Source: Candidatus Leptofilum proximum
Lineage (GTDB): Bacteria; Chloroflexota; Anaerolineae; Promineifilales; Promineifilaceae
Reading direction: 5' to 3'
DNA: 64,000 nucleotides
Assembly: GCA_016710325.1 (NCBI GenBank)
Contig: JADJXK010000002.1
Coordinates: forward strand, 4,030,001-4,094,000
How positions within the stretch are numbered: the first letter of the stretch is position 1; the number at the start of each line of letters is the position of its first letter. The position numbers and the translations under genes are program-made. Positions 11,779 to 21,133 of this stretch are shown here, piece by piece. A model generated the notes under the pieces. It had not been told where the DNA came from. It did no database searches and worked only from the letters and a program-made list of their open reading frames with translations.

Positions 11779-12978
11779 ATGATGACACAAGCAGTTGTTA
11801 ACACACACCGGGCCAACGAAGCCACGTTGGCGCTTTTGCAAACCGCCTTCCCCGATCTCAGCCGCAACAACATTGAATCGTTGAGCCAGGCTGCCGTGTA
11901 CGCGGAGTACCCCGCCTGGACCGACATCTTCGAGGAAGGGGAAGAGGGCACCACCCTGTTCATTCTGGATCGTGGTGAGGTGGACATCATTGTGCACGCC
12001 AGCGACAACCAGGAAATCCTGGTTGATACCATCGGGCCCGGCACCTACTTTGGCGAAATGGCCTTTTTGGGCGAGACCACCCGCATGGCCACCATCCGTA
12101 CCCGCTCGGCCTGCCGCCTGCTGTCTATCGCCGAAGAGGATTTTATGGCGATTGCCCAGACTAACCCCAGCCTGCTCCGCACCCTGCTGCGCCAGATCAT
12201 CGGCCACATCCGGCGCACCGACCGGGCGGTGATCAACGAGCTGAACGTGAAAAATGCCACTTTGCACAAAACGTATGCCGAGCTTGAAGCGCAGGAGCAG
12301 CTGCGCACCCAGTTTATTGCCACACTCTCGCATGAACTGCGCACACCGCTAACCTCCATCAAAGGGTATCTGAGCCTGATTAACGGCGGGGCGATGAAGG
12401 GCGATTCGCTGCAAATGGCGCTGGATTCAATTACCCGGAATGTGAACAAGATGGTCGGCCATACCAATGATCTGCTCATCCTGTACGAGATGCACCCCAA
12501 AAAGCCCTCGTTTGAAAACCTGGCCGTGGCCGATGTGCTGATCGACGCGCTGAACGCGGCGCGCAGCGTGATCAATGACCACACCACGCCGGTGACCATT
12601 GATATTGACCCTGAATTCGCTTCCATTTGGGCTGACCAACGCGGCTTAACCCTGGCGCTGCGGGCGCTGATTGAGAATGCGTTTAAGTATTCGCCGACTC
12701 ATGCGCCGATTGCTATCCGGGTGACCAGGGGTGAAAATGAGGCAGTGGCGATTTCAGTCACGGACAAGGGGATTGGCATCGCCCCGGCCGACCAGCCGCG
12801 CCTGTTTGAACCGTTTTTCCGCCTGGAAAAAGAAGAGAGTGCCCAGACACTGTATCCGGGTTTGGGGATTGGTTTAACCATTGCCAAGTTTGTGGTGGAG
12901 CGGCACAACGGCCGTATCGACCTGCAAAGCACCCCCGGCCAGGGCAGCGTCTTTACCCTCTGCCTGCCGCAAAAATAA
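11779..12978 (+). CDS. Sensor histidine kinase with cyclic-nucleotide-binding domain
   Basis: 399 aa. Residues about 10-130 form a cNMP-binding beta-roll (FEEGEEGTTLFILDRGEVD, then GPGTYFGEMAFLGETTRMAT, the phosphate-binding-cassette region). A helical linker follows, then HisKA with SHELRTPLTSIKGYL carrying the phospho-acceptor His. The HATPase domain has N-box ENAFKYSP, G1 TDKGIGIAP and G2 GLGIGLTIAKF. No membrane helix is seen, so it is likely cytosolic. No response regulator is adjacent. The cassette has GEMAFLGETTRMA, with TR where cAMP binders usually have R-[ST]A, so cNMP binding is plausible but not certain. Tandem ATGs at 11779 and 11782 are both possible starts. Confidence 0.9.
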   Translation: MMTQAVVNTHRANEATLALLQTAFPDLSRNNIESLSQAAVYAEYPAWTDIFEEGEEGTTLFILDRGEVDIIVHASDNQEILVDTIGPGTYFGEMAFLGETTRMATIRTRSACRLLSIAEEDFMAIAQTNPSLLRTLLRQIIGHIRRTDRAVINELNVKNATLHKTYAELEAQEQLRTQFIATLSHELRTPLTSIKGYLSLINGGAMKGDSLQMALDSITRNVNKMVGHTNDLLILYEMHPKKPSFENLAVADVLIDALNAARSVINDHTTPVTIDIDPEFASIWADQRGLTLALRALIENAFKYSPTHAPIAIRVTRGENEAVAISVTDKGIGIAPADQPRLFEPFFRLEKEESAQTLYPGLGIGLTIAKFVVERHNGRIDLQSTPGQGSVFTLCLPQK

Positions 12979-13073
12979 ATTGTGGTGTAGGAAACGGCCG
13001 CTCACCTGTGCCCCTGCCTGCCTTTCCGGTACAATCTGCCAAAATAACTGGGCTCTTGAGGGGATTAATCAGC

Positions 13074-13122
13074 CGTGAAACGTGAACAGGGAGAGAAATC
13101 ACGCATCACGTTTCACGTTTCC
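13074..13122. repeat. Dispersed palindrome family D (CGTGAAACGTGA / TCACGTTTCACG)
   Basis: Arms CCGTGAAACGTGAA and ATCACGTTTCACGTTTC flank a short loop. Other copies are at 17395-17442 and 52251-52310. It precedes the start of the ABC ATPase gene, so in-frame extension of that ORF through this repeat is probably spurious. Confidence 0.75.
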
Positions 13123-13156
13123 TACCCACCTCCGTCAAATCCCACAGAGCCCGATC

Positions 13157-14221
13157 ATGCATTTTTTAGAGCACGACATGGGCCTATCCCGTTATCCGTA
13201 CGAAGTTCCTAACACCAATGAACAGCCGGTAAAGCCGCTGCTGGAGCTGCGCCAGCTGAGCAAACATTTCCCCATCCGCGGCGGCGTTTTTCAGCGTCAG
13301 GTGGGGGTGATCAAGATGTTGGATCGCCTGAACCTGGTCGTGCGTCCGGGCGAAACGGTGACGCTGGTAGGCGGCCACGGCGCGGGTAAAACCACGCTGG
13401 CTCGCCTGATCATGCAGCTGGCCGCGCCAACTTCCGGCCAGGTGGTATTTGATGGCGAGGCGCTGGCGCAAATGGGGCGGGTCTCACTGCGCCTAGCGCG
13501 GCAGCAGCTGCAAATGACGCTGCAAGATCCTTACGCCGCGCTCAATCCCAAGATGATGGTCTCTGAAATCCTGGCTGAGCCGCTGCGCATTCACAAACTG
13601 GCGGACGGCCGTTCCCAAAAAGGGCGCGTGACCGAACTCTTGCAGCTCGTTGGGCTGAACCCCTACTTTGCCGGACGCTATCCGCACGAATTTAGCGGCG
13701 GCCAGCGGCAGCGCCTCAACATCGCCCGGGCGCTGGCCACAGGGCCACGTTTGCTGGTGGTGGATGATCCGCTGGTGGCGCTGGATACGGCCGTACGGCC
13801 GCAAATTATCTCCCTGCTGGCTGAGCTCAAACAAAGGCTGGGCCTGACGCTGCTGCTGCTGGTGAGCGACCTGACGCACGTGCGGGTCATCAGCGACCGG
13901 GTGGGTGTGCTGTACATGGGCGAGCTTGTGGAATTGGCCGCGACGGAGCAGGTGTATGAACGGCCGTTGCACCCCTACACCCAATTTATCCTCGGCCAGT
14001 CGGCCAGCGCGGTTTACGGTGGCGATGATCGCCGCCAGCCGATGAAGCTGACCGGCCCCGCGCCTGACCCGGTCAATCCGCCCAGCGGCTGCCGCTTCCG
14101 CACCCAATGCCCCTACGCCACCGACGTGTGCCGCGACGAAATCCCCCCTTTACGCGACCTGGGACAACGCGGCAATCCCCACCTGGCCGCGTGCCATCAC
14201 GCCGAACGTTTTGCCGATTAG
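13157..14221 (+). CDS. Oligopeptide ABC transporter ATP-binding protein (OppF/DppF type), orphan
   Basis: 354 aa from the ATG at 13157; an upstream ATG at 13082 would translate the family D repeat. Walker A is GGHGAGKTT, the signature is FSGGQRQRLNIARAL, and the C-terminal oligo/dipeptide extension is present (CRFRTQCPYATDVCRDEIPPL with its conserved cysteines). Walker B reads LLVVDDPLVALD: the catalytic glutamate position holds Asp, which in other ABC proteins slows or blocks hydrolysis. No permease or binding-protein genes are near, whereas OppF proteins usually work as a heterodimer with OppD in such an operon. It may serve a transporter encoded elsewhere, or be a regulatory subunit. Confidence 0.88.
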   Translation: MHFLEHDMGLSRYPYEVPNTNEQPVKPLLELRQLSKHFPIRGGVFQRQVGVIKMLDRLNLVVRPGETVTLVGGHGAGKTTLARLIMQLAAPTSGQVVFDGEALAQMGRVSLRLARQQLQMTLQDPYAALNPKMMVSEILAEPLRIHKLADGRSQKGRVTELLQLVGLNPYFAGRYPHEFSGGQRQRLNIARALATGPRLLVVDDPLVALDTAVRPQIISLLAELKQRLGLTLLLLVSDLTHVRVISDRVGVLYMGELVELAATEQVYERPLHPYTQFILGQSASAVYGGDDRRQPMKLTGPAPDPVNPPSGCRFRTQCPYATDVCRDEIPPLRDLGQRGNPHLAACHHAERFAD

Positions 14222-14580
14222 ACCTGGGCCTGAATGCTTTTTGAAAATCAAAACTGGTATGAAAAAACCCCTCGATGTTCGGCAGCGCCAGGCGCGAAGC
14301 GCCGAGGCGCTGCTCTTGATTCACCTGAGGTTCAACATTTACTTATGGGCAGGAAAACGTTCTCAGTTTACCGGTTTTGATAGCAAAAACTGATTTTGCC
14401 CAGCCTATGAAGGTAGTGGTGGCGGGGTGGCCTGAATCAAATAGTCCCCTCCATGGGGCTTCCTCAACTAGCCTGGAGCTTTAGAGCCAGGCAATCTTGC
14501 AACGATGAATGGCCTGTCACGTACAGGCAGCCATAAGGCTGGATGGTCCAGTCTATGCTGTGTGAAAAGAGGCAAAACGC
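14222..14580. other. Gene-free 359-bp region with hairpin-rich leader
   Basis: I find no credible gene. Short hairpins cluster before the next gene: GGCGCGAAGCGCC around 14290, CCCCTCCATGGGG around 14445, GCCTGGAGCTTTAGAGCCAGGC around 14470, and GCCTGTCACGTACAGGC around 14512. This density suggests a structured 5' leader or small RNA. It does not match any riboswitch class I can recall. Confidence 0.35.
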
Positions 14581-15003
14581 ATGAGTGATGAACCAAACTA
14601 TCTCAAAATTGAGATTCCTGTAGAAGAAGAAAAACCATTTGTACCGGAGCAGGCAGGGCCAACGGCCTTGCGCACAGGCGCAGACGCCGTCAAAAACCAG
14701 GCAGCCAGCGCGGCCAAACAGGTGTGGGACAGCGATTTACGTAAGAAAGCCACGCAGGGGATGAAACGTGGAGCCGGAGCCGTCGCCGCCAAAGGCCAGC
14801 AGGTGATGCACGACCGTGTGGTCAAGGCTGCCGAAGAGCAGGCTAAACAGCAGGCCGAAGCGCTCAAGACCAAAATCCGCGAAACTGATTGGCAGCACGA
14901 GGCCAAACAAGGTACGGCCAAAGGACTGCGCTGGCTCAGCGCCCAGCTGGCCAAACTGGCGGAACGTTTTACCCCCAAAGAAGAACAGGAGAATGGAGAT
15001 TAG
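14581..15003 (+). CDS. Hypothetical Ala/Lys-rich helical protein
   Basis: 140 aa with no recognised domain. After an acidic N-terminus (IEIPVEEEKPF) the rest is rich in Ala, Lys, Gln and Glu, predicting long amphipathic helices similar in composition to LEA or apolipoprotein-like proteins. There is no signal peptide or membrane segment. AAAAGAGG precedes the ATG by about 9 nt. It ends inside the family B palindrome that separates it from the convergent pgk gene. A membrane-surface or stress-protective role is only a guess. Confidence 0.65.
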   Translation: MSDEPNYLKIEIPVEEEKPFVPEQAGPTALRTGADAVKNQAASAAKQVWDSDLRKKATQGMKRGAGAVAAKGQQVMHDRVVKAAEEQAKQQAEALKTKIRETDWQHEAKQGTAKGLRWLSAQLAKLAERFTPKEEQENGD

Positions 15004-15057
15004 AGATTGGAGATTGAAAAAACAGTTAATCTCCAATCTCCAGTCTCTAATCTCTCC
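14995..15057. repeat. Dispersed palindrome family B, copy between convergent genes
   Basis: GGAGATTAGAGATTGGAGATTG and its partner AATCTCCAATCTCC flank an A-rich loop. It lies between two convergent stop codons and would serve well as a bidirectional terminator. It overlaps the last codons of the 14581 gene. Confidence 0.8.
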
Positions 15058-15060
15058 TAC

Positions 15061-16275
<1,215 letters not shown>

Positions 16276-16310
16276 TTTTACTCCTATTAAAAATCCACAG
16301 TGTGAATCAA

Positions 16311-16363
16311 CCTCCCGCAGGCTCCGTTTGCTACCGTTGTTCTACCTTAAACCTGCGGGAGGT
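16311..16363. repeat. Dispersed palindrome family I (CCTCCCGCAGG / CCTGCGGGAGG)
   Basis: Perfect 11-bp arms with a ~31-nt loop lie between the stop of the 16369 gene and the start of pgk. The second copy is at 49658-49711. A terminator role for the upstream gene is plausible. Confidence 0.75.
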
Positions 16364-16368
16364 GGTTG

Positions 16369-17214
16369 TTACTCATAAATAATTTGTGTGCTGTGCAGAT
16401 CGGCGTACCGGTCATCGTTTTTCTGGATGTTCAGCACCTTTTTGATCTGCTTCATGCGCGGCACCATGAGGGAAAGGGGGATTTGGTGATTTTTAGCGAC
16501 GGCGGCCTGGGTGAGGCTGCGCAGCTCCAGCTCGCTCATGATAAATTCGACGGCGGCGGCCCAGGCGGCGGGTTTATCCAGGTCGGGCTTGTTGATGGTT
16601 TTGAAGTCGCGCCAGAGGGTACGGCCGTTCACCAAAGCCATCGCGCCGTAGGTTCGTTCCTGCATGCCGGGGATGAGCAGCGCTTCCACCGGATCGGCCA
16701 GCGCTTCGGGGCGCAGCTTCATTTTGAGCAGGCCGCCGTACAGGGCAAACGGCAAAATCCACGATTCACCCGGCACTTTGCCGTCTTCGCTGAGTGATTG
16801 CCCGGTGGCGATCAGGCCCCGTGCCCGTGCCCCGGTGAGTGGCAGGTCGAGGGTGGAGGGGTTGATGCTGTCGATGAGCCAGCGCCCGTCGATTTGGGTG
16901 AGCGACGCGGTGACCACGTCGTTGGCGGTGAAGCTGTTTTGGTCGGAGCCGGGTTCGGGCCAGGCGTATTCGATGTGGATGAAACGGCCGTTGTCCGTCT
17001 CCACCGCCCGCGATACCCCCAACTGCTCCCGGCCTAGCACCGTCTTCAGCAGGATGTCGTAGACGTAAACGTCGAAGAGATCGAGCATGGCAGCGGCCTG
17101 GCCGTCTGGGGTGAACAGGGTGCGCATGGTGGCTGCGTCTTCCGCCAATGTCGCCTCGATCAGCTCCTCGACGACAGGCCACACCTCGTCCCAGATAGTC
17201 TTTTCTTCAATCAT
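16369..17214 (-). CDS. Hypothetical protein, possible NTF2-like N-terminal part
   Basis: 281 aa, soluble, with no family I can name. The N-terminal ~130 residues (EELIEATLAEDAATMRTLF, then VVTASLTQIDGRWLIDSI) have the helix-then-sheet pattern of NTF2/SnoaL-like folds, which is weak evidence. The C-terminal half ends with a charged helical region. There is no catalytic motif and no signal peptide. The gene stands alone between the MBL-fold gene and pgk. Expression as a real gene is supported by length, codon pattern and TAAGTT preceding the ATG. Confidence 0.6.
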   Translation of the reverse strand: MIEEKTIWDEVWPVVEELIEATLAEDAATMRTLFTPDGQAAAMLDLFDVYVYDILLKTVLGREQLGVSRAVETDNGRFIHIEYAWPEPGSDQNSFTANDVVTASLTQIDGRWLIDSINPSTLDLPLTGARARGLIATGQSLSEDGKVPGESWILPFALYGGLLKMKLRPEALADPVEALLIPGMQERTYGAMALVNGRTLWRDFKTINKPDLDKPAAWAAAVEFIMSELELRSLTQAAVAKNHQIPLSLMVPRMKQIKKVLNIQKNDDRYADLHSTQIIYE

Positions 17215-17394
17215 AACTTACTCCAGCTGCCGCCGGCACAACAAGGACGGCACCCTGGGTATTATACGCGGGCGGCGGCAGAATTACATTCCCAAAGCGG
17301 TAGAGGTGAGCAATGACGCCGCTCTTGGTGACAAGAGTCAAAAGGCAATGGGACGCAGATTATCCCGATTGGGTTTTTCGGGTCGTAGGTTTGG

Positions 17395-17442
17395 CGTGAA
17401 ACGTGAAACGTGACCAGAGAGGCATCACGTTTCACGCTTCAC
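17395..17442. repeat. Dispersed palindrome family D, second copy
   Basis: GCGTGAAACGTGAAACGTGA pairs with TCACGTTTCACGCTTCACG. It lies 40 bp downstream of the PqqB-like gene and could terminate it. Confidence 0.75.
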
Positions 17443-17481
17443 GGATGGTCCACTCCCTGAATTCCTGAAGCCCCACCCAGT

Positions 17482-18402
17482 TTACAAAGTGAACATATCT
17501 CCGGTTTGGGCCACGCGAAACCCGGCCTGACGCACGGCCGTTTCCGCCGCGCTGCCCACATCCAAAACCGGGTTGGTGTGGTTGAAGTGGGTCAACATGA
17601 GCCGGTCGGCCAGGTGGGCAAAACGGGTTAGCGTGTCGGTCACCAGCGGATGGGCCACCGGAGGACGGCCGCCCAACTCGTCGGCGCTGTAGAAGCTGGC
17701 ATCGACCAGGGCCACGTCTACGCTGCGCAAGGTTGCCTCCGCGGCGGGCCACTGCGCCCAGGCGTCGATGTCCGGCAGGTAAAGCAGCGATTTGTTTGGC
17801 CCCTGGATGTGAAACGCTACGGTACCCACGCCCCACTCATCACGGTGCGGGACGGGAACGGCCGTAACCAGCAAATCATCACATAAATTGACGGCCGTGC
17901 CGCCGGGCATCGGCCGGAATTCCAGCTCCGCTACCAGCGGCGACCAAAGCGTAGTTTGCTGGATCAGGTCGCACAGCGCCGGGGTGGCGTAGATGGGCAA
18001 GCCGTTAACAAACATCGCCTCCTTGCTCAGCTGCGCCAGCCCACCAATGTGGCCCATGTGTGCGTGCGTCAGAAAAACGCCGTCCGGCTGGCGCAGCCGA
18101 TTGGCCCGCTGCGGATGTGGCCCCAGCGCCCCCGCCAACAAATGCAGCTGGAACTTGATATCCGGTGTCGCATCAATCAAATAAACCCTTGCCCCCTCTC
18201 TGTGGCCCTCCGTGCCTTCTCTGCGTAACTCTGTGTCCCTTCTTTTATCCACAATCGCCAGACAAGCCGCATATAAACCCTGCGCCGGATCGTTAAAAGC
18301 GGCCGCACACCGGGCACAGGTACAGCCCGCGTGGGGCAGCCCCGCATCTTGCATATTGCCGAGGACGACGGCCGTTACCGAATTTTCCGCAAAAGTTAAC
18401 AT
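17482..18402 (-). CDS. PqqB-like metallo-beta-lactamase fold hydrolase
   Basis: 306 aa. The start VTAVVLGNMQDAGLPHAGC with CTCARC resembles the PqqB N-terminal Cys motif. The metal motif THAHMGHIGGL has Gly where classical MBL enzymes have Asp; later metal-site candidates are VPVPHRDE and LTHFNHTNP. No pqqA, C, D or E gene is present, so PQQ synthesis is doubtful and a generic phosphodiesterase-like hydrolase is the alternative. Residues about 54-70 (RRDTELRREGTEGHREG) are encoded by a family M dispersed repeat inserted in frame near 18196-18238, which is absent from ordinary PqqB proteins. Confidence 0.75.
   Translation of the reverse strand: MLTFAENSVTAVVLGNMQDAGLPHAGCTCARCAAAFNDPAQGLYAACLAIVDKRRDTELRREGTEGHREGARVYLIDATPDIKFQLHLLAGALGPHPQRANRLRQPDGVFLTHAHMGHIGGLAQLSKEAMFVNGLPIYATPALCDLIQQTTLWSPLVAELEFRPMPGGTAVNLCDDLLVTAVPVPHRDEWGVGTVAFHIQGPNKSLLYLPDIDAWAQWPAAEATLRSVDVALVDASFYSADELGGRPPVAHPLVTDTLTRFAHLADRLMLTHFNHTNPVLDVGSAAETAVRQAGFRVAQTGDMFTL
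18196..18238. repeat. Family M repeat inserted in frame in a coding region
   Basis: On the minus strand this reads as CACAGAGTTACGCAGAGAAG followed by GCACGGAGGGCCACAGAGAG. A similar ACAGAGGGCACAGAGGCGGA stretch lies at 41636-41672. It encodes a charged linker in the PqqB-like protein. Confidence 0.6.
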
Positions 18403-18509
18403 AAGAATGGTTGATAGTTAACGATAAATGGTTATCGCCGCAGTTTACCATTAACCATTAACCATTTACAATTCACCATTCACAAACCTGGACTGGAGAA
18501 AAACGCCCA

Positions 18510-19688
18510 ATGAAACCTCTCTCAAACAAACTGAACGGCATCCCCGCCTCGATGACCCTGGCGGTGAACGACAAGGCCAAGGCGATGCAGCGCGCCGGGC
18601 TGGACGTGATTGCCCTGGCAGGCGGCGATCCCGATTTTGACACGCCGGATCATATTGTGGCAGCGGCCGTTTCTGCCCTGCACAACGGCTACACCCACTA
18701 CCCCGCGCCGATGGTGGGCCTGCCGCAGACGCTGGAAGCCATCGCCCACAAAATGCGGCACGAGAACAACATTCCCATCGACGACCCGCGCCACCAGATC
18801 ATCGTGACGCCGGGCGGCAAGTGGGGCCTTTACCTGGCGCTGGCGGCTATCACCAATCCAGGCGATGAGGTTTTGATTCTGGAACCGTACTGGGTTTCTT
18901 ACCCGCCGATGGTGACGTTAACGGGCGGTACGCCGGTGTTTGTCAGCCTGCCCAGCGAAGACAACTTCCGCATCACCGCCGAGCGGCTGCGGGCCAAAGT
19001 GACGCCACGCACCAAGGCGATCATGGTCAACAATCCGTGCAATCCCACCGGACGCGTTCTTACTGTGGAGGAGCGCGATGCCATTGCCGAAGTGGCGCAG
19101 GAAGCGGATCTGTACGTGATTGCCGATGAGATTTATGAGAAGTTGGTGTTTGACGGCCGTTCCCACCTTTCCCTCGCCGCCGCCCCCGGCATGGCCGAAC
19201 GCACCCTCACGGTGAACGGCCTGACCAAATCGTACGCGATGACCGGTTGGCGGCTGGGCTGGCTGGTGGGGCCGCCGGGGATCATTCGGCTGGCGACCAA
19301 GCAGAACGGCCAATCGGTTTCCTGTGCCGCCACGTTCACCATGCACGCCTGCGTCGCCGCGCTGACCGGGCCGCAGGACAACATCGCCATGATGCGCGAC
19401 GCCTATCAGCAGCGGCGCGATTTCATGGTGAACGCCCTCAACCGCATCGACGGCGTGGAGTGCCGCTCGATTGAAGGGGCGTTTTACCTCTTCCCCCGCT
19501 TCCCCAAGAGCCAGAAAAACAGCCTGGAACTGGCCGACGCCCTGCTGGAACACGCTCAAATTGCGGCCACGCCGGGCATCGCCTTTGGCCAAAGCGGCGA
19601 AGGCCACCTGCGCTTCGCCATCTCCACTGCCCTGGATGATTTGGAACGGGCCGCCGAACGGTTGGCAAAGGTCGCGCCGTTTTTGTAA
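18510..19688 (+). CDS. Class I pyridoxal-phosphate aminotransferase (aspartate aminotransferase-like)
   Basis: 392 aa, typical of subgroup I-gamma aspartate/aromatic aminotransferases. Family signatures in order: ALAGGDPDFDTPDHI, PGGKWGLYLAL for the cofactor phosphate, NNPCNPTGRVLT, IADEIYEKLVFDG with the pyridine-N Asp, and LTKSYAMTGWRLGW with the Schiff-base Lys. The final RFAISTA contains the substrate-carboxylate Arg. The substrate is most likely Asp/2-oxoglutarate, but prephenate, alanine or Tyr cannot be excluded. It is divergent from the MBL gene and followed by a palindrome-rich spacer, so probably monocistronic. The start has AAAACGCCCA upstream, a weak ribosome site. Confidence 0.93.
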   Translation: MKPLSNKLNGIPASMTLAVNDKAKAMQRAGLDVIALAGGDPDFDTPDHIVAAAVSALHNGYTHYPAPMVGLPQTLEAIAHKMRHENNIPIDDPRHQIIVTPGGKWGLYLALAAITNPGDEVLILEPYWVSYPPMVTLTGGTPVFVSLPSEDNFRITAERLRAKVTPRTKAIMVNNPCNPTGRVLTVEERDAIAEVAQEADLYVIADEIYEKLVFDGRSHLSLAAAPGMAERTLTVNGLTKSYAMTGWRLGWLVGPPGIIRLATKQNGQSVSCAATFTMHACVAALTGPQDNIAMMRDAYQQRRDFMVNALNRIDGVECRSIEGAFYLFPRFPKSQKNSLELADALLEHAQIAATPGIAFGQSGEGHLRFAISTALDDLERAAERLAKVAPFL

Positions 19689-19982
19689 TCGGTGAACCGT
19701 AATCCGTAAACCGTAGGGGCGAGGCGGCGCGCTGCAACCCGGGCAAACATATCGCCTTTGCCCGCGCCGCCTCGCCCAAAACTCGCCCAAAACCGGCGCC
19801 ACAAACAAACCCCGGCAATGCGAGACAGGCCTGTTAACCCGCGTTCGGACAGATGTGGGGGATGGAGCCGGTGGGCGAGGCAGGCCGGATGCATGGCCGC
19901 AAGTTGGACGAAGGTTATACCGGCCTGCCTCGCCCCTACGGCACCGATAACCGATTACGGAACACCGTTTCCCGATTACCGT
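19689..19982. repeat. Nested inverted-repeat cluster between convergent genes
   Basis: This 294-bp region holds family A arms (GGTGAACCGTAATCCG at the left, CGGATTACCG at the right). Within them are GC-rich pairs GGGGCGAGGCGGCGCG with GCCGCCTCGCCC, and GGCGAGGCAGGCCGG with CCGGCCTGCCTCGCCCC. Several dispersed elements appear stacked inside each other. No gene is credible here. Confidence 0.65.
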
Positions 19983-20678
19983 TCACGGATTACCGCCCAC
20001 AGGTTTCTTGCCAAACACCTGGTCATAATCCAGCTGCCAGGGGTTGGTGTGGACCGCTTCCAGCCCCAGCTCGGTGAGCAGGGCTTCGAATTGGACCACG
20101 TTGCGGTAACGGCCGATAAATGCTTTGCCCTCTGGCCCCTTGCGGCGGGTGACCAACAGGGTGCCGCCGGGACGCAATACCCGCACCATTTCCCGCAAAG
20201 CGGCCGTATCCGATGGAAAAAACTCCAGCGCTTCCAGGCAGGTGACCAAATCAAACTGGTTGCTGGGGAACGGCAGCGCATCGGCTACCTGCTGCACCAG
20301 GCTGGCGCGGTGACCATACGGCCGTAACTTCGCCCGCGCCAATTGCAGCATCTTGCCCGACGCATCCAGGCCGATGATACGGCCGTTAAACGTCGCTTCT
20401 TCCAGCAAAAAGTGGGGCAGCCGCCCGGTGCCCGTAGCCACGTCCAGCACCAGCGGATTGGGGATGTGGCGCAGGCGCACCACCAGCGGCCGGATGAGGA
20501 AAAATTGTTCGGCCTCGGGGTCAAACTCTTTGATGCGGTCGTATTTGTGGGCCGTGAGGTCGTAGAGCCACACCACCACGCGCCGCCCCAGGTACAGCCC
20601 TTCAGTGACGATGAGCAGCCAGTAAAGTAAGAGGCCAAGAACGGCCGTTAGCAGTGCCAGTCCAATCCAGAGAAGCAT
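19983..20678 (-). CDS. Membrane-anchored class I SAM-dependent methyltransferase
   Basis: 231 aa. One N-terminal membrane helix (WIGLALLTAVLGLLLYWLLI) is followed by a Rossmann-fold methyltransferase. Motif I is VLDVATGTGRLPHFL, the acidic SAM-ribose contact is IGLDASGKML, then DALPFPSNQFDLVTCLEALEFF, and a post-motif RPGGTLLVTRR. The profile resembles UbiE/Methyltransf_11 enzymes; the substrate is unknown. The membrane anchor suggests a lipid or quinone-like acceptor. Its ATG lies 7 bp after the stop of the upstream P-loop gene, so the two are probably co-transcribed. Confidence 0.85.
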   Translation of the reverse strand: MLLWIGLALLTAVLGLLLYWLLIVTEGLYLGRRVVVWLYDLTAHKYDRIKEFDPEAEQFFLIRPLVVRLRHIPNPLVLDVATGTGRLPHFLLEEATFNGRIIGLDASGKMLQLARAKLRPYGHRASLVQQVADALPFPSNQFDLVTCLEALEFFPSDTAALREMVRVLRPGGTLLVTRRKGPEGKAFIGRYRNVVQFEALLTELGLEAVHTNPWQLDYDQVFGKKPVGGNP

Positions 20679-20685
20679 GAGGTGG

Positions 20686-21072
20686 TTAGAGGGTCAGACC
20701 TTGAGAGTCGAGGAAGTTGAAGACGGCCGTTTTCACCTCGGCTTCGGACAGGCCGCTGGTGTCCAGGTAAAAATCACACTGCTCACGGGCGTGGCGCAGC
20801 CGGTGGTGCTGCTCGGCCAGCCGCTGTGGACCGCCATCGGTGTGGGGACGGCGGGCGCGCATGTTGGCGTAATCCACGTCCAGGTACACCAGCAGATCGG
20901 GTTTGGTGAGACGCTGCCACATATTGGCCACGTACGAATGCTCCTGTGCCGGATGGCGCGCTTCGAAGCCCGCCGCTTTTAACGACTTGGTTAAGGTGCT
21001 CTTGCCAGAGGAACATGGCCCCACCACGGCAATTCGCACCGTCTTACTGTTAACCGGTTCAGAATCAGGCAT
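20686..21072 (-). CDS. Small P-loop NTPase/kinase-like protein
   Basis: 128 aa. The Walker A is VVGPCSSGKSTL close to the N-terminus, followed by LLVYLDVDY, which resembles the Walker B strand of nucleoside/nucleotide kinases. A basic stretch (RARRPHTDGG) follows where a lid could sit. The protein is much shorter than adenylate- or thymidylate-kinase family members (about 190-220 aa), yet has a clean start and stop. The substrate is unknown. It is immediately upstream of, and likely in one operon with, the membrane methyltransferase. Confidence 0.7.
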   Translation of the reverse strand: MPDSEPVNSKTVRIAVVGPCSSGKSTLTKSLKAAGFEARHPAQEHSYVANMWQRLTKPDLLVYLDVDYANMRARRPHTDGGPQRLAEQHHRLRHAREQCDFYLDTSGLSEAEVKTAVFNFLDSQGLTL

Positions 21073-21079
21073 AAAAATT

Positions 21080-21133
21080 TTGGAGATTGGCGATTAGAGA
21101 TTTTTATCTCCAATCGCCAATCTCTAATCTCCT
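21080..21133. repeat. Dispersed palindrome family B, near-perfect hairpin
   Basis: GGAGATTGGCGATTAGAGAT is followed at once by ATCTCCAATCGCCAATCTC. It separates the phosphatase stop (21132) from the P-loop gene start (21072) and probably ends the phosphatase transcript. Confidence 0.8.

Noticed and set aside
17482..18402. PQQ biosynthesis locus
   Set aside because: Only a PqqB-like protein is present. There is no pqqA/C/D/E, so no pathway can be claimed.
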